This document shows, in pieces, positions 34,481 through 43,065 of a stretch of DNA of 64,000 bases. This stretch comes from Paenibacillus puerhi. Lineage in GTDB: Bacteria; Bacillota; Bacilli; Paenibacillales; NBRC-103111. The DNA lies in NCBI RefSeq assembly GCF_009846885.1, contig NZ_WUWM01000006.1:124001-188000 (forward strand), in the 5' to 3' direction. Within the stretch, counting starts at the first letter, position 1. Each line of letters begins with the position of its first letter. Made by a program: the position numbers and the translations under genes. The notes beneath the pieces were generated by a model, which was given only the letters and a program-made list of their open reading frames with translations, made no database searches and was not told where the DNA came from.

Positions 34481-34527
34481 ACCAACCGAGCCTCCTGCCC
34501 AGTACGGGGACAGAAGGCTTGGTTGGT
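34481..34527 (-). terminator. Terminator of the VOC gene
   Basis: Arms of 17 bp (ACCAACCGAGCCTCCTG and CAGAAGGCTTGGTTGGT) pair with two G-U-type mismatches. On the minus strand the stem is followed by TTTGTATTG. Confidence 0.65.
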
Positions 34528-34551
34528 CATGGAACAGAAGTCTACATACGA

Positions 34552-34986
34552 TTACTGCGAATGCTCTACAGGCACATTCACTTGGAAAATAACCCCGAAC
34601 TTGTCCTTTATGATTCCGTATAAAGGGCTCCAATCTGTCTTCTGCAGAGGCATGACAACTTGTCCGCCCTCTTCCAAGGCTGCAAAAATTTCTCTCGCTC
34701 TTGTCTCTTCCTTGGGATGGATGGAAATCTGAACCGTATCGCCGCCTGGCTCATAAGGCATGCCTGGGAACGTATCGGAGAACATGAGATCCGCTTCGCC
34801 GACTTTTAAGTGCGCATGCATAACGCGAGCCTTAATGTCCTCGGTCAACGGATGATTCGGGTCCTCCGGCATATCTCCGAATGTCATGATGCCAAGTATT
34901 TTCCCGCCAAGCGCTTTCTCGTAAAAATGGACCGCTTCCTTCGTGTTGCCGTCAAAATTCAAATACGGGTTAATCGTGATAGACAT
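34552..34986 (-). CDS. VOC-superfamily protein (PhnB-like)
   Basis: 144 residues of the glyoxalase/bleomycin-resistance fold, PhnB/3-demethylubiquinone-methyltransferase-like subgroup. Typical are INPYLNFDGNTKEAVHFYEKALGG at the N-terminus, IMTFGDMPEDP, VMHAHLKVGEADLMFSDTFPG, and the C-terminal DKFGVIFQVNV. Glu26 (HFYEKA), His65 and Glu70 are near the usual metal-site positions but the exact ligands are uncertain. The enzyme activity of this subgroup is not established. It forms a small unit with the SRPBCC gene upstream on the same strand (45 bp gap), a pairing often seen in Bacilli. Confidence 0.8.
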   Translation of the reverse strand: MSITINPYLNFDGNTKEAVHFYEKALGGKILGIMTFGDMPEDPNHPLTEDIKARVMHAHLKVGEADLMFSDTFPGMPYEPGGDTVQISIHPKEETRAREIFAALEEGGQVVMPLQKTDWSPLYGIIKDKFGVIFQVNVPVEHSQ

Positions 34987-35031
34987 CCTCTAACAGCCCC
35001 TTTGACATAGTCTGGACAGCCTCACTTGTAC

Positions 35032-35469
35032 TTATTCTTCCTCTTTTGCCATTTCCGCATACTTTTTAAAATTGTCTAAAATCGCCTGCCATCCGGCCTG
35101 CTGCATATCGACGGCATTGGTTTCTTCCGCTTCGAACGATTCGACGATCTGCGTGTCGTTGCCTTGGCGTATAAAGGCGATCTTCACTTTTCTGCCGTCA
35201 CCCAACGTATAGGAGAGGCTCTCGTTCGTACTCACCTCGTCATATACGCCGCCGAAATCAAATCCAAAGCTGCCGTCCTTGGCTTCCATCCTAGAGACGA
35301 ATTTGCCGCCAACCTTCAGGTCATTCTCGGCGTATGGCGTGTGCCAGTCGTCGGATGCGTTATTCCATTGTGTAATATGCTTCGGCTCCGTCCAATATTG
35401 CCATACCTTCTCGACGGGACAATGAACGGTCGTTTCCACGGTTATCGTTACTGGTGTGCCTGTTCCCAT
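35032..35469 (-). CDS. SRPBCC (AHSA1-like) protein
   Basis: 145 residues, GAAGGAGGG ribosome site. The START-type fold shows ITVETTVHCPVEKVWQYWTEPKHITQWN at the N-terminus, DDWHTPYAENDLKVGGKFVSRMEAKDG, and ends VDMQQAGWQAILDNFKKYAE. Proteins of this family bind hydrophobic ligands or assist chaperones; no catalytic role is certain. It is intact, unlike the related broken gene at 9.2-9.7 kb, which might have made the latter dispensable. Confidence 0.8.
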   Translation of the reverse strand: MGTGTPVTITVETTVHCPVEKVWQYWTEPKHITQWNNASDDWHTPYAENDLKVGGKFVSRMEAKDGSFGFDFGGVYDEVSTNESLSYTLGDGRKVKIAFIRQGNDTQIVESFEAEETNAVDMQQAGWQAILDNFKKYAEMAKEEE

Positions 35470-35554
35470 AATATACCCTCCTTCGATATGAACCCATTAC
35501 CAATACCTATAGTAGCATATAAATGGCATTTGGGTTTCTTATAGATTGCTATTC

Positions 35555-35761
35555 TCATAGAATAGCTTCGAACCTTAACATGCTAAGCGCTATGAATATT
35601 ACGCCTGCTAGTCTGCTGATTAAGCTCCATTTCCGTTTTAGTATGCCTTTATTATAAGGTTTAAGACCAAGATAAAAGAATTCCCAACTTTTTTGCGGGA
35701 AAAGCAGGCAGAATAAGCCGATTAGTAAAACTGCGAATGCAATAAAAAAAGACATCATCAT
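35555..35761 (-). CDS. Small two-helix membrane protein, DUF6199-like
   Basis: 68 residues with a GAGGT site before ATG. Helix 1 is FFIAFAVLLIGLFCLLFP, then a polar loop QKSWEFFYLGLKPYNKGILKRKWSLI, then helix 2 LAGVIFIALSMLRF. The pattern helix, PQ.W, arginine/lysine-rich loop, helix is common in short uncharacterised Bacillota membrane proteins. The function is unknown and the neighbours give no clue. Confidence 0.55.
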   Translation of the reverse strand: MMMSFFIAFAVLLIGLFCLLFPQKSWEFFYLGLKPYNKGILKRKWSLISRLAGVIFIALSMLRFEAIL

Positions 35762-35989
35762 TTTCGCTTACCTCACTCTATCGTCGATGTGGCTGCCGTC
35801 CGCTTTGATCAGATCAGGGGGCATGTCCATCCTGAATGCGTTGTTCGACGTATCTTCCATTATTATACAGATACATTCAGTATTATAATAAGAAAATTAT
35901 TCCTTAATTGCAAATGAACATGTAAGCCATACTATCTTGGAAAAGGAAACGTACGCGGTTCATATTCCAGATACGGGAGGTAGCGTCCT

Positions 35990-37108
35990 TTGCATATAAG
36001 CAAAATTGAGACATTTCCATTGTTTCACCGTCTCTCAAAACGATATGGAGATGCAAATGGCATGAAGTCATACCGGACCTGTTTTTTGATCCGGATCATA
36101 ACCGATTCGGGCATCGAAGGCTGGGGAGAATGCGTGGATTGGCTGCCAACCTTGCAGAAAGGCTTTCAGGAACGTATCATTCCCTATTTAATGGGCAAGC
36201 CGGTTGTTGATCGGGCCAAAATGGTTCAGCATATAAAAAAATGGCATGCACGTTCTGCCGCAGCCGTAAGTATGGCCCTAACCGAAATCATGGCCAAGAA
36301 AATGGGCGTTTCCATATGTGATATGTGGGGCGGTAAATTTCGGGAGAAGGTTCCAGTCTATGCATCCTTTCAATCCTATTCGGAAGATGGAAGCTGGCAA
36401 AGGAAATCACTTTCGGATATTGAAAAAGCAATTCGTTCAGGATTTGACCGGATCAAGGTCAAGGTGGGCGGAAAAACGATCACCGAGGATCAAGAGCATA
36501 TGGTCTCCGTTCAGGCCATGTTAGAAGGGAAAATCGGATTAGCTATTGATGCAAACCAAAGCTACGACCTGGCAGCTACTTTACGCTGGCAATCCTTGCT
36601 CGATCATTGGCCTAATCTCCTGTGGTTGGAGGAACCGCTCAAGACCGATCACATTACCGATTATGCGCTTTTAAGAAGCCGATTGAATGCCCCTTTGGCC
36701 GGTGGTGAAAACGTAGAGACGGCGGCGAAGTTTCTTCCTTTTCTCACCGAGCATGCCCTTGACTTCATTACCCCAGATCCTATGCATACATCCGGATTGG
36801 AAGGTTACAGAGAGGCATTAAGCTTGTCGAGGCTTTTTGGCATTCGCGTCACGCCTCATACCTATGATGGAGCTTTATCCCGTCTGTATGCGCTCTTTGC
36901 TCAAGCGTGTTTGGAGCCTTGGAGCAAGATGGAAGCGGACGCGATCGAGCCTGTGGAATGGGACGCGATGGAGAACCCTTTTGCCGAGCTTATTCCGCTC
37001 TCCCCTTCTTTCGGAAACATTACCCTTCCAAGCGGCATAGGAATCGGGTTAGAGCTTGATGTCGATAGGCTTGCTTTTTACCAATGGGATGGCGCAAGTT
37101 ATGGGTAA
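35990..37108 (+). CDS. Enolase-superfamily enzyme (mandelate racemase/muconate-lactonizing type)
   Basis: 372 residues with TTG start and GGGAGG 9 nt upstream. Superfamily marks are the N-terminal capping domain (TCFLIRIITDSGIEGWGECV), FDRIKVKVGG near 150-160 with the KxK base, LAIDANQSYD near 183-192 (metal Asp), LWLEEPLKTD near 211-220 (metal Glu), PLAGGENVE near 235 (metal Glu) and VTPHTYDG near 286 (His). Such enzymes abstract the alpha-proton of a carboxylate to racemise, dehydrate or cycloisomerise sugar acids or aromatic metabolites. Proximity to a pectate lyase suggests sugar-acid dehydration, but the subgroup cannot be fixed here. Confidence 0.8.
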   Translation: MHISKIETFPLFHRLSKRYGDANGMKSYRTCFLIRIITDSGIEGWGECVDWLPTLQKGFQERIIPYLMGKPVVDRAKMVQHIKKWHARSAAAVSMALTEIMAKKMGVSICDMWGGKFREKVPVYASFQSYSEDGSWQRKSLSDIEKAIRSGFDRIKVKVGGKTITEDQEHMVSVQAMLEGKIGLAIDANQSYDLAATLRWQSLLDHWPNLLWLEEPLKTDHITDYALLRSRLNAPLAGGENVETAAKFLPFLTEHALDFITPDPMHTSGLEGYREALSLSRLFGIRVTPHTYDGALSRLYALFAQACLEPWSKMEADAIEPVEWDAMENPFAELIPLSPSFGNITLPSGIGIGLELDVDRLAFYQWDGASYG

Positions 37109-37180
37109 GCCATATAATCAGACAGCTCGGGAACAACCTCGGCTTAGCCTGGATATACGATAGAGCTCTGGCGGGATCTT

Positions 37181-37978
37181 CTATGGCTCGATTCTAGGCT
37201 TGGTCGGGTTGCAATCCGGTCTAGGGACTAGTCCTAGCTGCCCTAGCTTCGTCAAGTAATAACATTCCTCCCTTAGCATATGATCCGGAATGAGAGGCAT
37301 GATGCGGCCGAGCAGCTCTGCCGTGATACCCAGCTCTTCAAGCTCGCCTAAGAAGCCCCGGAAGTATTTCATCTCCAGATCGACCTCTTGATGAAACCTC
37401 CTGAATGCAGGGAAGTCTTTCATTTGTGTACGCATATATCCGGCCATTTCAATACTTTTCATATAGAACTGTTGAAAATGCTGTTCGAACTGCTCGCTCT
37501 TCTGGATTAATCTTTTCTCCACAAAATCAAGATCCGCGGCAATCGCAGATGCATGACCTGCAGCATCGGGGAGCCACAGAAAGTCGTGATGAAGAGCATC
37601 AAACAGGGGAACGGGCTTCCCTTCCGCCAGGTCCGTAACGATACGCAAATATTCCTCTAACTCATTCACCATGTGATTAATGAAGGTTGGCGGAAGTGAG
37701 ATGGTAATTTTCTTAAGGAGACTTCGTTGTAACAGGCTCAGCTTAAATTGGCGAAATTGTCTCGTCAACGATAGAGCCTCCCGAGCGAGAGGTAAAGTCT
37801 CCGTATCAGATTGCGCATTTCGGGCCAGTTGCAGAAGCCGGTCGAACGACTGAATAAAAAAATGGGCGGATTGGATATCTTTCGTTTCCCGGGGCGACAA
37901 CGCATTTTCTATAAACCTGCCATGATCACCTAATATTTGAAGCCAGAACCGATGCTCGAACAGGGCGGATTGACTCAA
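37181..37978 (-). CDS. DUF2935 protein (ferritin-like helical bundle)
   Basis: 265 residues with TTG start and GGAGG 9 nt upstream. The family pattern is clear: ALFEHRFWLQILGDHGRFI at the N-terminus, DALHHDFLWLPDAAGHASAI in the middle and DHMLREECYYLTKLGQL near the end. The repeated E..H/H..F positions resemble the two four-helix bundles with metal-ligating Glu and His of DUF2935 proteins. Biological role unknown; members are common in spore-forming Firmicutes. The promoter region holds a short palindrome (38016-38031). Confidence 0.8.
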   Translation of the reverse strand: MSQSALFEHRFWLQILGDHGRFIENALSPRETKDIQSAHFFIQSFDRLLQLARNAQSDTETLPLAREALSLTRQFRQFKLSLLQRSLLKKITISLPPTFINHMVNELEEYLRIVTDLAEGKPVPLFDALHHDFLWLPDAAGHASAIAADLDFVEKRLIQKSEQFEQHFQQFYMKSIEMAGYMRTQMKDFPAFRRFHQEVDLEMKYFRGFLGELEELGITAELLGRIMPLIPDHMLREECYYLTKLGQLGLVPRPDCNPTKPRIEP

Positions 37979-38015
37979 CGAACATACGCCTCCTTCTGTC
38001 TGTTTAGCGCAAAGC

Positions 38016-38031
38016 CATACGAAAACGTATG
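38016..38031. promoter_or_regulatory. Palindrome upstream of the DUF2935 gene
   Basis: catacgaaaacgtatg has perfect 6-bp arms and a 4-bp spacer, about 40 bp upstream of the DUF2935 start. It may be a repressor operator; no cognate regulator is evident. Confidence 0.35.
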
Positions 38032-38183
38032 ATAGAATAACGAACTATATAACCGCACGGCGAGAATATAACCCTCTCCTCTATAGTCAACACTCCAATC
38101 CTAAGCGGCATCAACCAATCCAACATTTGACGCCCAATCCTTAATTTGTGTGCCCCTTGGCTGAATGATTGATTGCCCCTGTT

Positions 38184-38197
38184 TGAAAGCGCTATCT
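38184..38197. promoter_or_regulatory. cre-like site upstream of the pectate lyase
   Basis: TGAAAGCGCTATCT fits the CcpA pattern TGWNANCGNTNWCA with only the last base off. It lies about 100 bp upstream of the lyase start, near the likely promoter, which predicts glucose repression of this extracellular enzyme. Confidence 0.6.
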
Positions 38198-38296
38198 ATA
38201 ATGGACTTGTAATTGCCGAATCATCCAAAAACAAGGAGGTGGACAGTAAAGGTTCAATTTCATTCTTTCCAAAAACCGTTTATAAGGAGGCAGCAA

Positions 38297-41200
38297 ATGA
38301 AGTATTATATGACCTTATTGTTAGTCTTGGCGATGACCCTATCTAGTTTTCCCCCGCAGGCGCCGATCGCACGGGCCGACAATTCCATGCTCCCGGCCTT
38401 CCCCGGCGCGGAAGGCTTCGGTTATGCAACCCCCGGGGGCCGCGGCGGAGAGGTTTATCATGTGACGAGCTACGAGCTTAAGGGACCCGGTACTTTTCAT
38501 GATGCACTAATGACAACCGGTGAGACACCGCGCACCATCGTTTTTGACATCTCGGGCGACATCGAGATTCCCCAGATCGTGGTGAGGAATAAATCTCACA
38601 TCACGATTGCAGGTCAGACGGCTCCAGGGGATGGCGTAACGATCCGGGGGAATAATATCCGGTTCATCGACTCCAGCGATATCATTATCCGCTACCTGCG
38701 TTTCCGCATGGGGGACACCGCCGTCAACGACGATACGATGTACTTTGAAGACTGCCAAAATATCATCATCGACCACTCCACGTTCTCCTGGGGGACGGAT
38801 GAAGTGCTTTCGATCAAAAGTAAGGATTACGACAATCCGCGATCCCGAAATATTACCGTACAATGGTCCATCATCTCCGAAGGACTGCTGACGCACTCGA
38901 TGGGCGGCTTAATCGAGATGAATACGATCACGATGCACCACAATCTTTATGCCCATAACAACGACCGGAATCCGAAAACGAAAGGTCAAATCGACTTCGT
39001 AAACAACATCGTCTACAACTGGGGCGGCTTTCCCTATGTGGCGGGCGGCGAATCCGGGACAAAGGGATACGGAAACGTAGTTGGGAATTATTTTATCGCA
39101 GGTAAAAATTCGGCCGATCCTCAGTATGGCGTCGTCCGCGGCAACGAGAATTATCAGGTGTATCTCGAAGACAACCGGATTGACAGCAACAAAAACGGTC
39201 AGCTGGACGGCATCGATGCCGGTACCGGCATCATTGAGGCGAAGAAGCCGAGCGTCGTAGTGCCGGAGCGTTTCGAATACCCGCTCGTTCACACGCAAGC
39301 TCCGGAAGCAGCGTATGAGCATATTTTGAATTACGCGGGCTCTTCCCTTGTGCGGGATGCGGTGGATACGCGTGTCATTAACAGCGTAAGGAATCAGACA
39401 GGCGTGATCATCGGCAATGAGCAGGATTTGGGCGGCTTCCCGCTCCTCAAGCAAGGCACTGCCCCTGCCGATCAGGACCGGGACGGCATGCCCGATGAGT
39501 GGGAGCTTGCGAACGGACTTAATCCGGCCGATCCGGAGGATCGAAACGGCGACCGTAACGGGAATGGCTACACGAATCTGGAGGACTACCTGAATGAGCT
39601 GGCGGCCCCCGGGTTCCCTGCTTCATACCCGACGACGCCCCCGGCGTGGCCCGGTCCTCCCTTCACCCCTCCGCCTGTAGAGCCGGAACCTACTCCTGAT
39701 CCGGAACCGGTGGCAAGCATCGACGGAGACATGGTCCGGCATGTCGTGATTAACGATAACAGCAGCAGCGGCAGCACGAACGCGGCTAACTGGTCCGTCC
39801 AGCAGGATCTCCAGCTGGGAGACATCGTGTTCGGAGATCGAATGACCGGCAGCAAGGTCTACAGGTTCGAATCGATCCCGGAACACTTGAAGGGCCGGGA
39901 ATGGATTCGCTCGGCCGTAGGCTCCAGAAGCGCGACGAACCATGACTTGATCTCCTTCTATCTGGCGGCCGATGCCGATGTATATGTCGCCTATGATACA
40001 AGGATTACGACAGAGCCCGAGTGGCTTACGGCCCAATACGAGGATACGGGCGAGTTAATCGCGGACAGTCAGCCGGTGGAGTATAAGCTGTACAAAAAGC
40101 GTTACGCCGCAGGCACCCATGTGGTGATGGGTTCGAACAATAACACGTCGAAATGTCCTTATTTTGTAATCCTGAAGCCGGTGAGTCCAGAAGCTGAGCC
40201 ACCTGCTGAAGCTCCTTCAGATCTGACCGGGCAGCTGACAGACGGCCCAGGTGTGCAGCTGAATTGGTCGCCCGTAAACGGAGCACACGCTTATCTCATC
40301 TATCGCTCCTCATCCAAGGACTCCTTGTTTAAGGTTGTGGCCAGCACCGATGCTGCAGCTTATACCGATACAGCCTTGGAAAAAGGAGTCGCTTATCGCT
40401 ATCAAGTATCGGCTCTATCCGCAGGAGGAGAATCCCCTCATTCCGCTGCGGTCGAGCTGTTCACCTTTGACGCATCGCAGCCTGCGCCCTCCGCACCGTC
40501 GGATTTGAGTATTGCCGCTGCAAGAAGCCTTTCCGTCGAGCTGCGGTGGACGCCGGTAGAGGGGGCGGTAAGCTACAGCGTCTACAGAGCGACAGGATCG
40601 GATGCTGACTACATGAAAATAGGCACGGTTTCGGCCGCCGTCTATACGGACAAAACGGTAAGCCCTTCCACTTCCTATAGCTATAAAGTGACGGCGACCG
40701 GAATTGGCGGAGAATCTGCGGCTTCGGAGAGCGTCTTGGCGACGACAAAGTCGCCGGTGAGCCTGCCCGAGGTGCCTGAGGGTCTGACGGCTGCGGAGGT
40801 TTCGACTTCCTCTTTTGCCATCCGATGGAATCCGTCGACTCGAGCGGAAAGCTATAACCTCTACAGAAAAGCGGATGGCGAGGAGTCTTTTGCTAAGATA
40901 GCCAGCAGCACCTTGCCCTACTATGTTGATGACAGCATCAGTGTGAGTCATACAGGCTACCAGTACAAGCTATCGGCCGTCAACGAAAGAGGCGAAACGG
41001 CGCTGACGGATGAGCTGCGGATCGCAATGCCCGTACCAGCCGCGCCTTCCGACCTTACGGTCGGGCTGGTGGGAGAAACATTTGTCGGACTCATCTGGAC
41101 CTCCCACGGCGGGGAAACCCAGGTCAATGTGTACAGGGAAGCGAACGGCATCGTCGAAAATGTAGGATACGCCAAGGTTCATACGTACTACGACCGCACG

Positions 41201-41566
41201 GCTGTGCCTGGCGTTGCTTACACCTATTACATCAAGGCTCAGAATGCTGCCGGACAATCCGCAGCGTCCAATCGCGTAACCGTCACGCCCGGATTCATGA
41301 CGGTTCTGGAGAACTATATGGATCAATTTAAGGCAACCGGCGATGTAACGGGTCCTCTCGCTTCTCAGCTGACCAACAGTCTGAAGCAAGTTAAGCATCA
41401 TCTTGATAAGGGAGCGGATAAACAGGCGATGATGTTCCTGGAAAAATTTCTGGAACAGCTCGGTAAGGAAAACATGCAGCAGACTATTTCTTCAGAGGCT
41501 TATCTCACCTTGAGCCATAATGCTGAGTTGTTCTTGGCTCGGTTGAAACAGGCTCATGCCGGTTAA
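38297..41566 (+). CDS. Secreted multidomain pectate lyase with FN3 repeats and FIMAH-like tail
   Basis: 1089 residues from ATG 38297 (AAGGAGG at 38284-38290); the longer frame upstream lacks a site. A signal peptide (YMTLLLVLAMTLSSF) ends near ARA-D at about 27. The catalytic part, about 30-385, starts LPAFPGAEGFG and runs as a right-handed beta-helix with DDTMYFEDCQNIIIDHSTFSW and MHHNLYAHNNDRNPKTK; Arg in NNDRNP is a candidate catalytic base. A Ca-binding segment DQDRDGMPDEWELANGLNP ... NGDRNGNGYTNLEDY (391-432), a Pro-rich linker (435-470) and an unrecognised beta domain (472-632) follow. Four FN3 repeats (about 633, 728, 818 and 911) lead to a C-terminal FIMAH-like domain with ENYMDQFKATGDVTG. 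It cleaves homogalacturonan outside the cell; oligogalacturonide import genes are not evident nearby. Confidence 0.9.
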   Translation: MKYYMTLLLVLAMTLSSFPPQAPIARADNSMLPAFPGAEGFGYATPGGRGGEVYHVTSYELKGPGTFHDALMTTGETPRTIVFDISGDIEIPQIVVRNKSHITIAGQTAPGDGVTIRGNNIRFIDSSDIIIRYLRFRMGDTAVNDDTMYFEDCQNIIIDHSTFSWGTDEVLSIKSKDYDNPRSRNITVQWSIISEGLLTHSMGGLIEMNTITMHHNLYAHNNDRNPKTKGQIDFVNNIVYNWGGFPYVAGGESGTKGYGNVVGNYFIAGKNSADPQYGVVRGNENYQVYLEDNRIDSNKNGQLDGIDAGTGIIEAKKPSVVVPERFEYPLVHTQAPEAAYEHILNYAGSSLVRDAVDTRVINSVRNQTGVIIGNEQDLGGFPLLKQGTAPADQDRDGMPDEWELANGLNPADPEDRNGDRNGNGYTNLEDYLNELAAPGFPASYPTTPPAWPGPPFTPPPVEPEPTPDPEPVASIDGDMVRHVVINDNSSSGSTNAANWSVQQDLQLGDIVFGDRMTGSKVYRFESIPEHLKGREWIRSAVGSRSATNHDLISFYLAADADVYVAYDTRITTEPEWLTAQYEDTGELIADSQPVEYKLYKKRYAAGTHVVMGSNNNTSKCPYFVILKPVSPEAEPPAEAPSDLTGQLTDGPGVQLNWSPVNGAHAYLIYRSSSKDSLFKVVASTDAAAYTDTALEKGVAYRYQVSALSAGGESPHSAAVELFTFDASQPAPSAPSDLSIAAARSLSVELRWTPVEGAVSYSVYRATGSDADYMKIGTVSAAVYTDKTVSPSTSYSYKVTATGIGGESAASESVLATTKSPVSLPEVPEGLTAAEVSTSSFAIRWNPSTRAESYNLYRKADGEESFAKIASSTLPYYVDDSISVSHTGYQYKLSAVNERGETALTDELRIAMPVPAAPSDLTVGLVGETFVGLIWTSHGGETQVNVYREANGIVENVGYAKVHTYYDRTAVPGVAYTYYIKAQNAAGQSAASNRVTVTPGFMTVLENYMDQFKATGDVTGPLASQLTNSLKQVKHHLDKGADKQAMMFLEKFLEQLGKENMQQTISSEAYLTLSHNAELFLARLKQAHAG

Positions 41567-41604
41567 GCCGTCCTAGAACGGCCAAGCTCGCTTCAGCCAT
41601 GCAG

Positions 41605-41655
41605 AAAAAAACAACCTAGCCTCCGTTAGTCGGGGCTAGGTTGTTGCCTGTTTCC
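41605..41655 (-). terminator. Terminator of the HxlR/SpxH-like operon
   Basis: On the minus strand the stem CAACCTAGCC ... GGCTAGGTTG is followed by TTTTTTTCTGC, a textbook U-tract. The same stem can end the pectate lyase transcript from the other side. Confidence 0.85.
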
Positions 41656-41684
41656 AGGGCAAATGATCGGGGTCAAAGCCTAGT

Positions 41685-42596
41685 TTATAGCTTTTCAATA
41701 TAGAATTCTCCAAGTTGGATCTGGCCCTTGTAAGTATCCGCCGGAAGCATTTCTTGAGTGAAGGACTCAACCTCAGTTGCTTCAAGATCGTACATGACTT
41801 CAATCTCTTTGGCAAACAAAAGACTTTCCTGATCCAAGAGCTGCTTCAAGTCGGGAATCTGACGAGCTTGAAGCGTCTTACCCGGCAGCACCTGCTTCAG
41901 CGCATCAACGTAAGTATGCAGTTTTTTTGCTCCTACGATTTTGACACCTTGTTTCTCTTCATTGACCATAATCACGGTCGGGAATCCGCGTACGCCAAGC
42001 GATCCGGCAAGTGCAAAGTCTTCCTCCAGCAACACTTGCGCTGCCGTTCCCTCCGCTTCCTTAACGATTTTCGCTCCATCGAGACCCAATTGATCGACAA
42101 GATCGATCAAGACCTTCTCCTCCCCGATATTCCGATTAAAGGCAAATACGGCTTCCCTTGCACGGCGTAAAAAGGTCTTCGCCATCTCCTCGTTCTCGCG
42201 TTGGATCATTTTGTACACGCGGGAAGGCGGATAGGAGGATTGGATCGGATCGGACAGCCATAGCGACCCGTCGATTGGCATGCGGGAATGCTCCCCGACC
42301 TCTCTCCAGTGCTCTGCTACATCGGCTGGACTCCCGATCCCGTTACTGACATCGGCAAAGCCGTCCCAGCTCTTCAATAGCCCGCCCATGACGGTTTGAA
42401 GTGTGAAATAATGCCCGTATTGCTTTTCGAAACGCCGGAGCTCAGGCTCCAATGCCCAGCAATGCGAACAGATCGGATCCGTAACATAATATAAATCGAC
42501 CTTTTTTTGAGGCTGGTTAAAATCAATAACCTCTATGCTCTCGTCTCCTACTTCCCCGCATACACCCGTTTTGATATCGCAAACCATCTGTTTCAA
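41685..42596 (-). CDS. DsbA-fold SpxH/FrnE-like protein
   Basis: 303 residues with TTG start and AGGAG site. The thioredoxin-like part begins VDLYYVTDPICSHCWALEPELRRFEKQYG with a CSHC motif near 43-46. It continues with a long helical insertion containing SDPIQSSYPPSRVYKMIQREN and ends with the cis-Pro loop GVRGFPTVIMV near 205. This matches the YjbH/SpxH-type ClpXP adaptor or FrnE-like oxidoreductase group. No signal peptide, so it acts in the cytoplasm. It is cotranscribed with an HxlR repressor, which hints at thiol-stress-induced synthesis; whether it is an Spx adaptor or an oxidoreductase is open. Confidence 0.75.
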   Translation of the reverse strand: MKQMVCDIKTGVCGEVGDESIEVIDFNQPQKKVDLYYVTDPICSHCWALEPELRRFEKQYGHYFTLQTVMGGLLKSWDGFADVSNGIGSPADVAEHWREVGEHSRMPIDGSLWLSDPIQSSYPPSRVYKMIQRENEEMAKTFLRRAREAVFAFNRNIGEEKVLIDLVDQLGLDGAKIVKEAEGTAAQVLLEEDFALAGSLGVRGFPTVIMVNEEKQGVKIVGAKKLHTYVDALKQVLPGKTLQARQIPDLKQLLDQESLLFAKEIEVMYDLEATEVESFTQEMLPADTYKGQIQLGEFYIEKL

Positions 42597-42612
42597 TCAG
42601 ATCCACTCCTCT

Positions 42613-42942
42613 TTATTGGTCTTTATATTGCTGCGCCCATTGCTGAATTGGCTTTAACGCCTCAGTCAAAGCTCTACCCTTTCCTGTCAGCACATAAGAA
42701 ATGTTCACAGGAGTCCCCGCCGTTACGTTCTTCTCAATCAACCCATGCTCTTGGAGCTCGACCAGCTTTAGCGAAAGAGCCCTCGGAGTAATTTCCGGCA
42801 AATCCCTCTTCATATCCGAGAAATGAGCCGTATGCTGCTGACACAACGAAAGGTAATGCAAGATCAAGCCGTTCCATTTCTTCCCGAGGATTTCGAATGA
42901 ATACTCCAGAAAGGGACATGTTTGAATAATGGGATTCACCAC
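42613..42942 (-). CDS. HxlR-family transcriptional regulator
   Basis: 109 residues with GTG start. The HxlR pattern is complete: CPFLEYSFEILGKKWNGLILHYL with Cys9, HFSDMKRDLPEITPRALSLKLVELQEHGLIEKNV, and a wing VNISYVLTGKGRAL. The single N-terminal Cys suits thiol-based sensing as in YodB/CatR. It is 16 bp upstream of the SpxH-like gene on the same strand, so it probably autoregulates this two-gene unit. Confidence 0.85.
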   Translation of the reverse strand: MVNPIIQTCPFLEYSFEILGKKWNGLILHYLSLCQQHTAHFSDMKRDLPEITPRALSLKLVELQEHGLIEKNVTAGTPVNISYVLTGKGRALTEALKPIQQWAQQYKDQ

Positions 42943-43002
42943 CTTTATAATTATATTATACTTACTATACAGAATATATCAAGTATACTTTTTATATTAA
43001 AT

Positions 43003-43036
43003 AAGCCCTCATCGTCACATGGACGGATGAGGGCTT
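43003..43036 (-). terminator. Terminator of the NRPS operon
   Basis: AAGCCCTCATC pairs with GATGAGGGCTT around a 12-nt loop. On the minus strand it is followed by TTTAATAT, 30 bp after the MBL-fold hydrolase stop. It marks the downstream end of the whole biosynthetic operon. Confidence 0.75.
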
Positions 43037-43065
43037 CACGTGCAAGGAAGCTTTGCAAGCTTAAT

